Shown here: positions 8,684 to 16,789 of the stretch, in pieces
Position numbering within the stretch: the first letter of the stretch is position 1
How the letters are laid out: the number at the start of each line of letters is the position of its first letter
DNA from: Acetatifactor sp.
GTDB taxonomy: Bacteria > Bacillota > Clostridia > Lachnospirales > Lachnospiraceae
Length of the DNA stretch: 36,244 nucleotides
Direction: 5' to 3'
NCBI GenBank assembly: GCA_016303085.1
Contig: JAEDMI010000001.1
Location: forward strand, 1-36,244
Made by a program: the position numbers and the translations under genes
The notes under the pieces: generated by a model
The model's database searches: none
What the model saw: only the letters and a program-made list of their open reading frames with translations
Told to the model about the DNA's origin: nothing

Positions 8684-9778
8684 ATGGCACGTTTGACGAT
8701 TTATAAAGATAATGATACAGATTCCACTGTTGTGTCCAATCTGTTTATTGACGAATATATGAAGGATGCAAACGACGCACAGTTGAAAGTCTACCTTTAT
8801 CTGCTCCGCATGATGAATGCGCATCTGGCTACCAGTGTGTCCGACATTGCGGACAAGTTTAACCACACAGAAAAAGATGTGGTACGTGCCTTGAAGTACT
8901 GGGAAAAGAGTCATCTGCTTGATTTGGACTATGACGAAGACAAGAATCTTGTGGGGATTCACATCCGCGACCTGAACGCAGGCGACACTGCAAAAGGACG
9001 CCGCAGCAATACTGCGGTCTCTTCTTTTGTTCCCATGCCTGCATTACCGGCTCAGACAACCGTCATCAAATCGGAAAGTTCCGCTGTGTCTGAGACAGTT
9101 TCTCCTTTTGAGAAGCCGGTTTATTCCGCGGATCAGCTTCGGGAATTCAAGGAGCGGCAGGATACCGCCCAACTTCTTTTTATTGCCGAGTCTTACATCG
9201 GGAAGCCCTTAACACCTTCCGAGATTAAGACCATCCTTTACTTTACCGATGTGCTTCATTTTTCAGACGACTTAATCGATTATCTGCTTCAGTACTGTGT
9301 GGACAAGGGCAAGAAGGATTTCAAGTATATTGAAAAGGTCGCCGTAAACTGGGCAGAGGAGGGGATTACTACCCCAAAGCAGGCGCAGGAAAAGGCCTTT
9401 CTTTATGACAAAAATATTTATTCCATCATGAGAGAACTGGGAAAAAATAACGTTCCCACTCCTAAGGAAGCAGAATACATAAACCGCTGGATAAAAGAAT
9501 TCGGTTTTGAAAATGATATTATTTTTGAGGCCTGCGAGCGCACCGTCATGGCAACGGACAAAAACCGCTTTGAATACGCGGACCGCATTTTGTCTAACTG
9601 GCATGAACAGAACGTGCATCACAAATCCGATATTTCCAAGATTGATGAAATGTACCGGCAGCGTAGGAAAAATACTTCAAATTCTCCCGCTTCCAAGCCA
9701 TACACCAACCGTTTTAATCAGTTTGCTCAGAACACCTACGATTTCGATGCTCTCGAAAAAGAACTGTTGAGCAATTAA
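8684..9778 (+). CDS. DnaD-domain replication initiation protein
   Basis: This is a primosome protein of the DnaD/DnaB (Bacillus) type, which helps remodel origin DNA and load the replicative helicase. The 364 residues begin with a winged-helix-like region (about 1-95). A low-complexity linker follows, then two successive DnaD C-terminal domains at about 158-235 and 243-325. The second carries the conserved YADRILSNW (298-306); the matching position in the first reads YIEKVAVNW. The frame is open for 20 codons upstream, but MARLTIYKDN has GAGGGAAG in front and is preferred. The dnaC-like gene follows by 18 bases, so the two are almost certainly co-transcribed. The DnaA-box cluster upstream agrees with a replication role. 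Confidence 0.88.
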   Translation: MARLTIYKDNDTDSTVVSNLFIDEYMKDANDAQLKVYLYLLRMMNAHLATSVSDIADKFNHTEKDVVRALKYWEKSHLLDLDYDEDKNLVGIHIRDLNAGDTAKGRRSNTAVSSFVPMPALPAQTTVIKSESSAVSETVSPFEKPVYSADQLREFKERQDTAQLLFIAESYIGKPLTPSEIKTILYFTDVLHFSDDLIDYLLQYCVDKGKKDFKYIEKVAVNWAEEGITTPKQAQEKAFLYDKNIYSIMRELGKNNVPTPKEAEYINRWIKEFGFENDIIFEACERTVMATDKNRFEYADRILSNWHEQNVHHKSDISKIDEMYRQRRKNTSNSPASKPYTNRFNQFAQNTYDFDALEKELLSN

Positions 9779-9796
9779 GGCAAAAGGAGAAAAGCT

Positions 9797-10795
9797 GTGG
9801 CGCTTACCAACTCTCAATATGAATCTATCATAAGAGACTATGAAAGAATCAGAGATACCAACCGATATCTGTCAGAATCCAGAAAAGAAAGGGTTTACCA
9901 GACCATTCCCGAGTATTGGGATTTGGAGGAGTCTGTCAGCAGCCTTTCCGTTTCCGCAGCAAAAGCCATGCTTGGGGGAGATGACAATGCCCGCAACAGG
10001 CTTCATGATAATCTGGTCAAAATCAAAGAACGTCAAAAAGAGCTTCTCGTCTCTGCCGGTTTTCCCGCCGACTACCTGGAGCCGGTCTACCGCTGTCCTC
10101 AATGCAAAGACACCGGATATGTCACCGGACCGGACAGCTTAAAGCAAAAATGTTCCTGTTTCCGTCAAAAAGAGATTTCCATTCTCTACTCCCAGTCTCA
10201 CATACAGGATATGGTTGAAAAAGAGAATTTTTCGACGCTCTCCTCCGCATACTATCAGGGGGAGGATTTGCAGCGCTTTGAAGCTGCCGTAAAATTAAGC
10301 AAAGAATTCATAAAAAAATTCAAACAGGACTACCACAATATTCTTTTTTATGGTACAGTAGGTACGGGCAAAAGCTTCCTTTCGGGATGCATTGCCAAAG
10401 AGCTGATAGATTGCGGATGCTCCGTTATCTATTTCAGCGCATCGGGGTTTTTTGATATGCTCGCCCGATATTCTTTCGATTATAAGGAAAAGGATGTTCT
10501 TCAGGATTTTTACGAGGATATCTATGGATGTGATTTGTTGATTGTAGACGACCTTGGCACGGAAATCACCAATAACTTTGTTGCATCCCAACTTTTCTCC
10601 TGCCTGAACGAACGAAATCTCCGGCAAAAGTCAACAATCATTTCCACAAACCTGAGTCTGGAAGAAATTCGCGACCGATATTCAGACCGCATTTTTTCCA
10701 GAATCACCAGTTCTTTTTCCTTGTGTAAGTTGACCGGACCGGATATACGGATTTATAAAAAACGATTTCCGAACACATCCGCTACAAATCAATAA
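9797..10795 (+). CDS. dnaC: DnaC/DnaI-type helicase loader ATPase
   Basis: This AAA+ ATPase of the DnaC/DnaI/IstB family loads the replicative helicase at origins. The 332-residue protein has an N-terminal helicase-interaction region with a CxxC...CxC zinc-binding motif (Cys100, 103, 119, 121). Walker A is GTVGTGKS (186-193), Walker B LLIVDDLGTE (247-256), with a sensor-1 stretch STIISTN. The start is GTG, with AAGGAG 7 bases upstream. The adjacent DnaD-like gene supports a chromosomal loader rather than an IstB transposition protein, and no transposase is near. Symbol usage varies (dnaC or dnaI). Confidence 0.9.
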   Translation: MALTNSQYESIIRDYERIRDTNRYLSESRKERVYQTIPEYWDLEESVSSLSVSAAKAMLGGDDNARNRLHDNLVKIKERQKELLVSAGFPADYLEPVYRCPQCKDTGYVTGPDSLKQKCSCFRQKEISILYSQSHIQDMVEKENFSTLSSAYYQGEDLQRFEAAVKLSKEFIKKFKQDYHNILFYGTVGTGKSFLSGCIAKELIDCGCSVIYFSASGFFDMLARYSFDYKEKDVLQDFYEDIYGCDLLIVDDLGTEITNNFVASQLFSCLNERNLRQKSTIISTNLSLEEIRDRYSDRIFSRITSSFSLCKLTGPDIRIYKKRFPNTSATNQ

Positions 10796-10820
10796 TTTAC
10801 GCAAAAGTGAGGACAAGGTT

Positions 10821-12005
10821 ATGGGCAACCGCGAAGAAAAAAGAAATCTTGAGACTATTCCCGTCGGCTCTCTGGGAATGATTGCACTGGAGGGCTGCAA
10901 GCCCTTGGGCGAAAAGGTGGACAAGTATCTCGTGAAATGGAGGGCCGAAAGAGAAAGCGAGCACAAGGAATCACTTGCATTTGCCGGTTATCAGAGAGAA
11001 TCTTATCTGTTGAATGCAAAGGTTCCCCGGTTCGGCTCCGGTGAAGCCAAGGGAATGATTTTGGAATCCGTGCGCGGCACAGACCTCTATCTTCTGGTAG
11101 ATGTATGTAATTACTCTCTCACCTATTCCCTGTGCGGTCACGAGAACCACATGTCTCCCGACGATCACTATCAGGATTTAAAAAGAGTTATTGCAGCGGT
11201 TGGAGGCAAAGCACGTCGAATCACCGTCATTATGCCTTTCCTGTACGAGAGCCGTCAGCACAAGAGAACTGCAAGGGAATCTCTTGACTGTGCTCTGGCA
11301 CTGCAGGAGCTTGTACAGATGGGCGTTGACAACATCATCACCTTTGACGCCCACGACCCCAGAGTACAAAATGCGATTCCTCTTCACGGATTCGAGACAG
11401 TACAGCCCGCCTACCAGTTTATCAAAGGACTGTTGCGCAATGTAAAGGATTTGAAACTGGACTCCGACCACATGATGGTTATCAGCCCCGACGAGGGCGG
11501 TATGAGCCGCGCAATCTATATTGCCAATGTACTGGGTCTTGACATGGGTATGTTCTACAAGAGGCGTGACTATACCAGAATTGTCAACGGACGCAATCCC
11601 ATTGTTGCTCACGAGTTCCTTGGTACCAGCGTAGAAGGAAAAGATATGATTATCATTGATGATATGATTTCCTCCGGAGAGAGCGTTTTAGAGGTTGCTG
11701 CTGCTCTCAAGGAACGCAAAGCCAACAAGATTTTTGTTTTTGCAACTTTCGGTTTATTTACCAGCGGACTGGACAAGTTCGACAAAGCGTTTGAGGAAGG
11801 TATCATAGATAAGGTTCTGACAACCAACCTGATTTACCAGACTCCCGATCTGCTACAGCGTGAGTGGTATATCAACTGCGATATGAGCAAGTACATTGCC
11901 TATATCATTGACACTCTGAATCACGATTCCTCCATCAGCGATTTGTTAAACCCCAACGAAAGAATCCAAAATATCGTTGCAAAGTACAAAAAGGGTGAGC
12001 TGTAA
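10821..12005 (+). CDS. prs: Ribose-phosphate pyrophosphokinase, long divergent form
   Basis: Predicted to make PRPP from ribose 5-phosphate and ATP for nucleotide, His and Trp synthesis. At 394 residues it is about 75 longer than the classical 315-residue Prs, with an extra N-terminal stretch. Recognisable family landmarks are the ESRQHKR segment (143-149, classical ARQDRK), SPDEGGMSRA (222-231, classical SPDVGGVVRA), the flexible-loop KRRD (247-250) and the PRPP loop DMIIIDDMISSGES (275-288), where the classical DTAGT is SSGES. The Mg-binding region reads FDAHDPRVQN instead of DLHAGQIQG. It follows the dnaC-like gene by 25 bases and is closed by a strong terminator. PRPP synthase activity is likely, but the changed residues leave some doubt. 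Confidence 0.85.
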   Translation: MGNREEKRNLETIPVGSLGMIALEGCKPLGEKVDKYLVKWRAERESEHKESLAFAGYQRESYLLNAKVPRFGSGEAKGMILESVRGTDLYLLVDVCNYSLTYSLCGHENHMSPDDHYQDLKRVIAAVGGKARRITVIMPFLYESRQHKRTARESLDCALALQELVQMGVDNIITFDAHDPRVQNAIPLHGFETVQPAYQFIKGLLRNVKDLKLDSDHMMVISPDEGGMSRAIYIANVLGLDMGMFYKRRDYTRIVNGRNPIVAHEFLGTSVEGKDMIIIDDMISSGESVLEVAAALKERKANKIFVFATFGLFTSGLDKFDKAFEEGIIDKVLTTNLIYQTPDLLQREWYINCDMSKYIAYIIDTLNHDSSISDLLNPNERIQNIVAKYKKGEL

Positions 12006-12019
12006 GCCAAATAATTCTG

Positions 12020-12052
12020 CCCCTGCCATTTATATTTATGGCAGGGGTTTTT
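12020..12052 (+). terminator. Rho-independent terminator after prs
   Basis: A 10-bp perfect stem, CCCCTGCCAT / ATGGCAGGGG, with an 8-base AT loop is followed by TTTTT. It lies 14 bases after the prs stop and ends the dnaD-dnaC-prs operon. Confidence 0.93.
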
Positions 12053-12080
12053 AAATTGTTAACAGTTTTTTGTTTTGCGG

Positions 12081-12109
12081 TTGACATTTCAGGTATTCTC
12101 GTGTATATT
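12081..12109 (+). promoter_or_regulatory. Promoter of bioY
   Basis: A perfect TTGACA (12081-12086), a 17-base spacer and TATATT (12104-12109) would start transcription near 12116, inside the BirA-type operator. Confidence 0.85.
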
Positions 12110-12113
12110 CTTA

Positions 12114-12144
12114 TTGTTATCCAAATCAAATTAGTGGTTAACAT
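12114..12144 (+). promoter_or_regulatory. BirA (biotin repressor) operator
   Basis: TTGTTATCC (12114-12122), a 13-base spacer and GGTTAACAT (12136-12144) match the Firmicutes BirA operator, TTGTTAACC-N13-GGTTAACAA in the B. subtilis bio promoter. The match is 8 of 9 in each half, with the correct spacing. It begins 4 bases after the -10 and covers the expected transcription start, so biotin-bound BirA should block bioY transcription. This also supports the BioY assignment. Confidence 0.85.
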
Positions 12145-12193
12145 TTTACCAAAAAGAAAAGTGTCTTCTGCGGCACTTTAAACGGAGGAGAAA

Positions 12194-12763
12194 ATGAGCG
12201 ATATTATTACTGAAACGAAACCCAAATTTACCGTAAAGCAGTTGGCATTAATCGGTTTGATGACGGCAGTCATCTGCGTCCTCGGTCCCCTGGCACTGAA
12301 CATTCCTGTCAGTCCCGTCCCCATTTCCCTGGGCACTTTGGCAATCTATTTTGTCGTTTCCGTGCTGGGCATGAAGCTTGGCACCATAAGCGTATTGATT
12401 TACATTCTTTTGGGCTTAGTGGGAGTTCCCGTGTTTGCAGGATTTACTTCAGGCCCCGGAAAACTCTTCGGCCCCACCGGCGGATATATCATTGGGTATA
12501 TTTTTATGGCTCTCATCTGCGGCTTCTTTGTAGACAAATTTGGGCGTAAACTGCCTATTTATTTCCTTGGTATGTTGCTGGGCACCGCCGTATGCTATCT
12601 TCTGGGAACTCTATGGCTCGGCTTCCAGATGGATATGAGCTTTCCAAAGGCTCTTATGGCAGGTGTAATCCCCTATATTCCCGGTGATCTCGTTAAACTG
12701 ATTATCGCAATGATTATAGGCTTTCAGGTGAGAAAAAGGCTGCTAAAGGCAGGTCTTGTATAA
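12194..12763 (+). CDS. bioY: Biotin transporter BioY (ECF S component)
   Basis: BioY is the biotin-binding membrane subunit of an energy-coupling-factor transporter; it normally works with shared EcfA/A'/T proteins encoded elsewhere. The 189 residues form about six hydrophobic segments. Family motifs seen are VSPVPISLGTLAIYF near residues 37-51 and the glycine-rich FTSGPGKLFGPTGGYIIGY near 78-96. A late IPGDLVKLIIA completes the pattern. GGAGGAG lies just before the ATG. The gene is monocistronic, between the prs terminator and its own terminator, and has a BirA operator at its promoter, so biotin repression is expected. Confidence 0.95.
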   Translation: MSDIITETKPKFTVKQLALIGLMTAVICVLGPLALNIPVSPVPISLGTLAIYFVVSVLGMKLGTISVLIYILLGLVGVPVFAGFTSGPGKLFGPTGGYIIGYIFMALICGFFVDKFGRKLPIYFLGMLLGTAVCYLLGTLWLGFQMDMSFPKALMAGVIPYIPGDLVKLIIAMIIGFQVRKRLLKAGLV

Positions 12764-12784
12764 AAAGTACACAGACATAGAAAG

Positions 12785-12812
12785 TCCCCGGTTCCAAAGG
12801 CGGAGCCGGGGA
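12785..12812. terminator. Bidirectional terminator between bioY and the convergent gene
   Basis: The stem TCCCCGGTTCC / GGAGCCGGGGA, with one G-T wobble and a 6-base loop, is followed by TTTCTTT on the plus strand and preceded by AAAGT, so it can serve both bioY and the minus-strand gene ending at 12818. Confidence 0.8.
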
Positions 12813-12817
12813 TTTCT

Positions 12818-13345
12818 TTAACCTTTATAAGTATCGTACAGTGACACAATGTTTCCCATGGAATCGTACATGGTAATCTCGCCGCAATTGACAGGAAGTA
12901 CTACCGCAAAAGGTTTCAGCGGGTCAACCATGATAGTCTCCTCTGTCCCATTATTATCTATCACAATCTTATTTACCTTGTCCTCGTTCAACGATAAAAG
13001 TGCAATTCCTTTATCCTCGTAGATAATTCCCTGAACGCCATCCTCTATGTACGGATATCCGGAGCCACCCTCCCGGAAAAAGTATCCGAAAGATATTCCG
13101 TTTCTTGTAAGATATACTGAATATGTATACTCATCCTTGTCTTCGTTATAAAAAAGCAAAGCACATATATCCTCGTTGGCGTCCTGAGCCACTTCCCAAT
13201 CACTGCTTATCTTTTGCGATTCCCTCGCATCCTGTTCAATTCTGCTTTGAGATACCCCAAAAATTCCTACCTGCCATATTATCAGAAATGCAAGCAAAAC
13301 AATCACTAAAGCACCCAGAAAAATAGAAATCTTTTCTGTCTTCAC
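12818..13345 (-). CDS. Membrane-anchored protein of unknown function
   Basis: I do not recognise this 175-residue protein. It begins with a short basic segment and one strong hydrophobic helix (about residues 6-28, ending WQVGIF), then a hydrophilic, acidic extracytoplasmic part rich in predicted beta strand with no cysteine pair or known catalytic motif. That is the topology of an N-terminally anchored surface protein. An upstream ATG (13363) is in frame, but GGAGG sits 8 bases before the GTG at 13345 and only inside the longer reading, so the GTG start is preferred. It stands alone between bioY and queT, and I saw no clear promoter. Confidence 0.7.
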   Translation of the reverse strand: MKTEKISIFLGALVIVLLAFLIIWQVGIFGVSQSRIEQDARESQKISSDWEVAQDANEDICALLFYNEDKDEYTYSVYLTRNGISFGYFFREGGSGYPYIEDGVQGIIYEDKGIALLSLNEDKVNKIVIDNNGTEETIMVDPLKPFAVVLPVNCGEITMYDSMGNIVSLYDTYKG

Positions 13346-13505
13346 TTTTGTAACCTCCTCCATAAGACCTTCTGATATTTCTATATACAGCATAACGGCA
13401 AACCGCCGCTCTGCTGTCAAATCGAAATACCTAGTATATTTTACAATAAATGGATATCTGTTGTCATCTTATCCGGGTAAAAATTAAAAAAGAATTAAGA
13501 ATACC

Positions 13506-13533
13506 TTGACATTCGCTCCGTTTACAGTATAAT
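13506..13533 (+). promoter_or_regulatory. Promoter of queT leader
   Basis: A perfect TTGACA (13506-13511), a 16-base spacer and a perfect TATAAT (13528-13533) predict transcription from about 13540, giving a leader of about 180 bases before queT. Confidence 0.85.
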
Positions 13534-13539
13534 AAACCC

Positions 13540-13715
13540 TTGGGAAAGCCCGTAAATTCAAGGTTTTTCCAACACACGGTGAGTTCGAGACCTTCCTCAC
13601 CTCAGTCTGAAACCTAAAGGTTCCGGACTGTCGCGGTGCCCGTCGAGTTTCCGTTTATGCAAGCATAACGGAATTTCTCCTCGCTACCCGCGCAAAAACA
13701 AAACTAAAGGAGAGA
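13540..13715 (+). ncRNA. Structured queT leader, candidate preQ1-type riboswitch with an SD-sequestering pseudoknot
   Basis: The 180-base leader folds into several helices. Hairpins are GGTGAG/CTCACC near 13578-13608 and an AGTC/GACT stem enclosing AACC/GGTT near 13611-13630. A closing stem CGCGG (13632-13636) / CCGCG (13688-13692) encloses a hairpin TTCCGTT.ATGC / GCATAACGGAA (about 13649-13673). Inside that loop TCTCCT (13676-13681) is exactly complementary to the queT ribosome site AGGAGA (13708-13713), which lies beyond the closing stem. That is an H-type pseudoknot, with an A-rich linker CAAAAACAAAACTAA between. The topology resembles preQ1 riboswitches, and QueT is the usual cargo gene. 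I cannot assign a known class; the folding is by eye. Confidence 0.55.
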
Positions 13716-13719
13716 AAAA

Positions 13720-14217
13720 ATGAATAAGAAAGTATTGTTTATCGTTCACGCAGCGGTTATCGCTGCTCTTTACGTCGTGCTGACATTGTTGGCCAACGCT
13801 CTGGGATTAGCCAATTATGCTGTCCAAGTCCGTTTTTCGGAAGCCCTCACCATCTTACCTTTTTTTACACCTGCTGCTATACCGGGACTGTGCATCGGAT
13901 GCCTGTTATCCAATATTTTGACCGGCTGTGCGCTTCCCGACATTATTTTCGGAACCGTGGCCACACTGCTGGGTGCTGTATTTACCTACATTCTCCGAAA
14001 ATATAAATGGCTGGCTCCCATCCCGCCTATTGTGGCAAATACAATCATCGTTCCCTTCGTCCTGCTCTATGCATATGGAATCCGGCCTCTCTGGCTGTCT
14101 TTTCTGACTGTAGGCGCAGGAGAAATCATATCCTGCGGAATTCTGGGAATATTGTTACTGAACGTCCTTAATAAGTACAAGCGCTATCTCTTTCCCAATC
14201 TACACAACTCAAACTAA
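13720..14217 (+). CDS. queT: QueT-family queuosine-precursor transporter (ECF S component)
   Basis: QueT proteins are predicted membrane S components that import queuosine precursors (preQ0/preQ1 or related bases) for tRNA wobble modification. The 165-residue product has about five to six hydrophobic segments. It carries the family pattern YAVQVRFSEALTILPFF near residues 33-49, then IPGLCIGCLLSN and DIIFGTVATLLGA. GGAGAG lies 6 bases before the ATG and can be masked by the leader pseudoknot, so translational control by the ligand is likely. The gene is monocistronic and is followed by a strong terminator. Genes for queuosine synthesis are not in the window. Confidence 0.9.
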   Translation: MNKKVLFIVHAAVIAALYVVLTLLANALGLANYAVQVRFSEALTILPFFTPAAIPGLCIGCLLSNILTGCALPDIIFGTVATLLGAVFTYILRKYKWLAPIPPIVANTIIVPFVLLYAYGIRPLWLSFLTVGAGEIISCGILGILLLNVLNKYKRYLFPNLHNSN

Positions 14218-14220
14218 TCT

Positions 14221-14259
14221 AAAAACGGATGCCCCAAAAGAATCGGGGCATCCGTTTTT
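14221..14259. terminator. Bidirectional terminator between queT and the convergent 843-residue gene
   Basis: A 15-bp perfect stem, AAAAACGGATGCCCC (14221-14235) / GGGGCATCCGTTTTT (14245-14259), has a 9-base loop and T runs on both strands. On the minus strand it overlaps the stop codon of the gene ending at 14258. Confidence 0.93.
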
Positions 14260-16789
14260 ATCCATCATTTTCGATATAAGTGATAAAACAATTTCCGTTG
14301 TCTTTGAACCATTCCGCAGAATCGTTCATTCCCTTTTTATAAAGCCTGCCTGTAGACGGCTCCATAATCACTACATTAAATTCATTAAATCCCGTAACCA
14401 AGACAGCCTCGCCGTCCTCCAGCAGAGCCAGCACGGGAATATCCCTGTTTACATAATAGAGCATAGCATCCAGACTGCAACCCGTCATATCAAGTACCCG
14501 AGTATTCTCCAGATTCTCCTCCAGCACCTCCAGCACGGTCCTGTCCTGTGCCAGGAGATATTCCGAATTGCGGACCAGTCCTTCAAACCTGAAGATGGTA
14601 TCCAGACACACGGCCACACTGTTTTTCTCCTCGGTAACGGAAGCCTCCTTAATTGCCATAATCTGATTTCGCGTCACGCGATTGCCCTTCAACCAAATGC
14701 ATTTTCCGCTGTTGTCCACGACTACGCCGGAAATATCATACGCCCGATTTACCGCCTTGGCAGGTGAAGTATATATACCATCTACACCATAGGCGCCATA
14801 GACATAATATCTGTCTGCTTCCTTTTTATCCGGCAGGGAAATCATTCTGCCTCCCTCGAATACCACCTCTTTCGGAGTCAATACCATGATATTCTTCACG
14901 TCTATAGTGCTTCGGGTCTGAATCTGGACATATCGTTCATATACATCGATATCTGCCGCCACTATCACATTCTTTCCCGCAGTAATCTTCGCACTGTTCA
15001 TGATATGATCCTGATAGGTTTCTTCATACTCCCCGTTTTCCAGTCTCTGTAGCCGGTTCAGCACAATCTGGTTTTCTTCCACTGTACAGTCTGTAACATA
15101 AATATCCGGCTGACTATATTCCTTCAGCAATTCCCCTTCGGAATTGCAAATGCAAACTTTATACATCGGGAAAAGAATTCTTCCGGAGCTTTCCTTTACG
15201 ATATCCTCCTTTCGGGCAATTCCATAAATGATATCCTCATCAATAAATCCCAACGGCATGATGACATCGTCTTCCGGAACGGTAACGGCTTTTCTCGCAT
15301 CATTGTTCAAATTTCGTATATTCAGCATGCTGCTGTGATAAATATCTTCTCCCTCCGACCAGATGATAATCTTATGATTATCCGATACCTGAAGGGTACC
15401 GCTCTGACCGATGTCAATCAGTTCCGTTCCCGTTCTCTCCACCAAATCAATACCGTATACACTGTTGTTCAGCGCCAGGTAAAGCTGTCCGTCACGATTC
15501 AGGTACAAAAGCCGTTCTACCTCTGCTGCCAGCACCGGATAAGGCTTTTCGGAGGAAATATAAACCAGTTCTTCTATGGTGTTGAGCCCGCTGTTATAGG
15601 TATATACCTGGATTCCGACCTCTCCTTCATGTCTTCCCCTGTTCATATATCCATAGACTGCAAATTGTACATTTCCACCCTCATCCACATCCAGTATTTT
15701 GATGGAATGTTGATTATAAATTGTCCTCGCATCAGCGTTATCATCATCATAAAAACCAAAAATGACCGTAAGCTTATTGGCGGTAACATCATAACTGAAC
15801 AACCTGTTTGCCACCTCAAAAACCACAATATTGCCGTCCTCACTCTCCAGCATGGGGACATCCGTATCTGTAATTCCCAGCAAAATCTTGTCGTTTCCAT
15901 ACATGTCCTCAGGGTCAGGTATCTGAGTCATGGTGCGTTCGTAGTCCAACAGATACATTCTTTCTGTGGAATAGCGTATTCTGTAATACTCTTCTACCAT
16001 ATAATAAGTCAAATCCCGTCCTTCGGAGGTTGACACAACAAAATCCACCAAGAACGACGCCGTCTGTCCCGCAATTTCCTTCATCTGAACTATCGGCTCA
16101 ATAGTTTCACTGACATTCAGTTCTCCCCAGGTAATCTGCCGGAAGCTACTGTGTATATTCACCTTGTGGAAGCTGCTGTTGTCCTCCAGTTTTGAATTGG
16201 TCTCCAGATATTTCGTCAGTTCTCTGGCTGCCTCGCGGTCGTACAGACGCTGATGAAAGTCGATGACATACTCCAGCTTTTCCCTGGCATGAAGACTTTC
16301 GCTCCAGATTACTTTTGTGTAATAATAAATTTGTCTGGTCTCATCCAGTTCCAAAATAACGGCGAGGGAATATTCCGCGTCAGAATCAATCAAATCCTTC
16401 AGTGCAATTTTACCGCGTATCCTATCTCCTTTTTTTTCATATTCTGTAATTTCCGTATCTTCTATTAATCTGGAACCATCTATATTTCTGACTTCAATGG
16501 AAATACCCGTCACGTTTTCCCCGTAAGTATCCACAAAGAAGTCGGTATCACGGCTTTCCCCCAGAACAGTCACCGTATCTCGCTGGAACGCGGTGTCCAT
16601 AGCCTGTACATAACCGTGAAGCTGATTATACGCCACACCGTCCATCTCCATTGTGACAGTCGGAAGCGTAGCCGGAGCCATTTCCACAGTCAGGTTATCA
16701 TGCCCTTTATTTATAATTTTACCGATTACTATCAGTGCCAGAATAAATGTGGCAGCGAAAACGGCAATCTTTACTATGCCCTTTTTCAT
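14258..16789 (-). CDS. Large membrane-anchored extracellular protein of unknown function; C-terminus resembles a degenerate C39-like domain
   Basis: The 843-residue protein has an N-terminal signal anchor (about residues 5-24) and a long extracytoplasmic part. From about residue 290 to 560 there are repeated short beta-strand units with aspartate/glycine turns (GNIVVFEVANRLFSYDV, GQLYLALNNSVYGIDL), suggesting a beta-propeller. The last 130 residues resemble the papain-like C39 fold seen in clostridial surface proteins. A stretch KNSVAVCLDTIFRFEG stands where a catalytic Cys helix would be. DIPVLALLEDGEAVLVTGF follows, where the His expected before the VVTG-like strand is absent. A pseudo-enzyme is my inference. 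Its ATG overlaps the methyltransferase stop by 4 bases, so it is translated in coupling with that gene. Confidence 0.75.
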   Translation of the reverse strand: MKKGIVKIAVFAATFILALIVIGKIINKGHDNLTVEMAPATLPTVTMEMDGVAYNQLHGYVQAMDTAFQRDTVTVLGESRDTDFFVDTYGENVTGISIEVRNIDGSRLIEDTEITEYEKKGDRIRGKIALKDLIDSDAEYSLAVILELDETRQIYYYTKVIWSESLHAREKLEYVIDFHQRLYDREAARELTKYLETNSKLEDNSSFHKVNIHSSFRQITWGELNVSETIEPIVQMKEIAGQTASFLVDFVVSTSEGRDLTYYMVEEYYRIRYSTERMYLLDYERTMTQIPDPEDMYGNDKILLGITDTDVPMLESEDGNIVVFEVANRLFSYDVTANKLTVIFGFYDDDNADARTIYNQHSIKILDVDEGGNVQFAVYGYMNRGRHEGEVGIQVYTYNSGLNTIEELVYISSEKPYPVLAAEVERLLYLNRDGQLYLALNNSVYGIDLVERTGTELIDIGQSGTLQVSDNHKIIIWSEGEDIYHSSMLNIRNLNNDARKAVTVPEDDVIMPLGFIDEDIIYGIARKEDIVKESSGRILFPMYKVCICNSEGELLKEYSQPDIYVTDCTVEENQIVLNRLQRLENGEYEETYQDHIMNSAKITAGKNVIVAADIDVYERYVQIQTRSTIDVKNIMVLTPKEVVFEGGRMISLPDKKEADRYYVYGAYGVDGIYTSPAKAVNRAYDISGVVVDNSGKCIWLKGNRVTRNQIMAIKEASVTEEKNSVAVCLDTIFRFEGLVRNSEYLLAQDRTVLEVLEENLENTRVLDMTGCSLDAMLYYVNRDIPVLALLEDGEAVLVTGFNEFNVVIMEPSTGRLYKKGMNDSAEWFKDNGNCFITYIENDG

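Noticed and set aside
9797..10795. IstB-type transposition helper
   Set aside because: There is no IstA-like transposase or inverted repeat nearby. The zinc-binding N-terminus and the DnaD-like partner favour a chromosomal helicase loader.
13540..13715. T-box, TPP, cobalamin or THF riboswitch upstream of queT
   Set aside because: The conserved cores of these classes (T-box UGGNACC, TPP CUGAGA, B12 box, THF core) are not found, and the gene is a QueT transporter.
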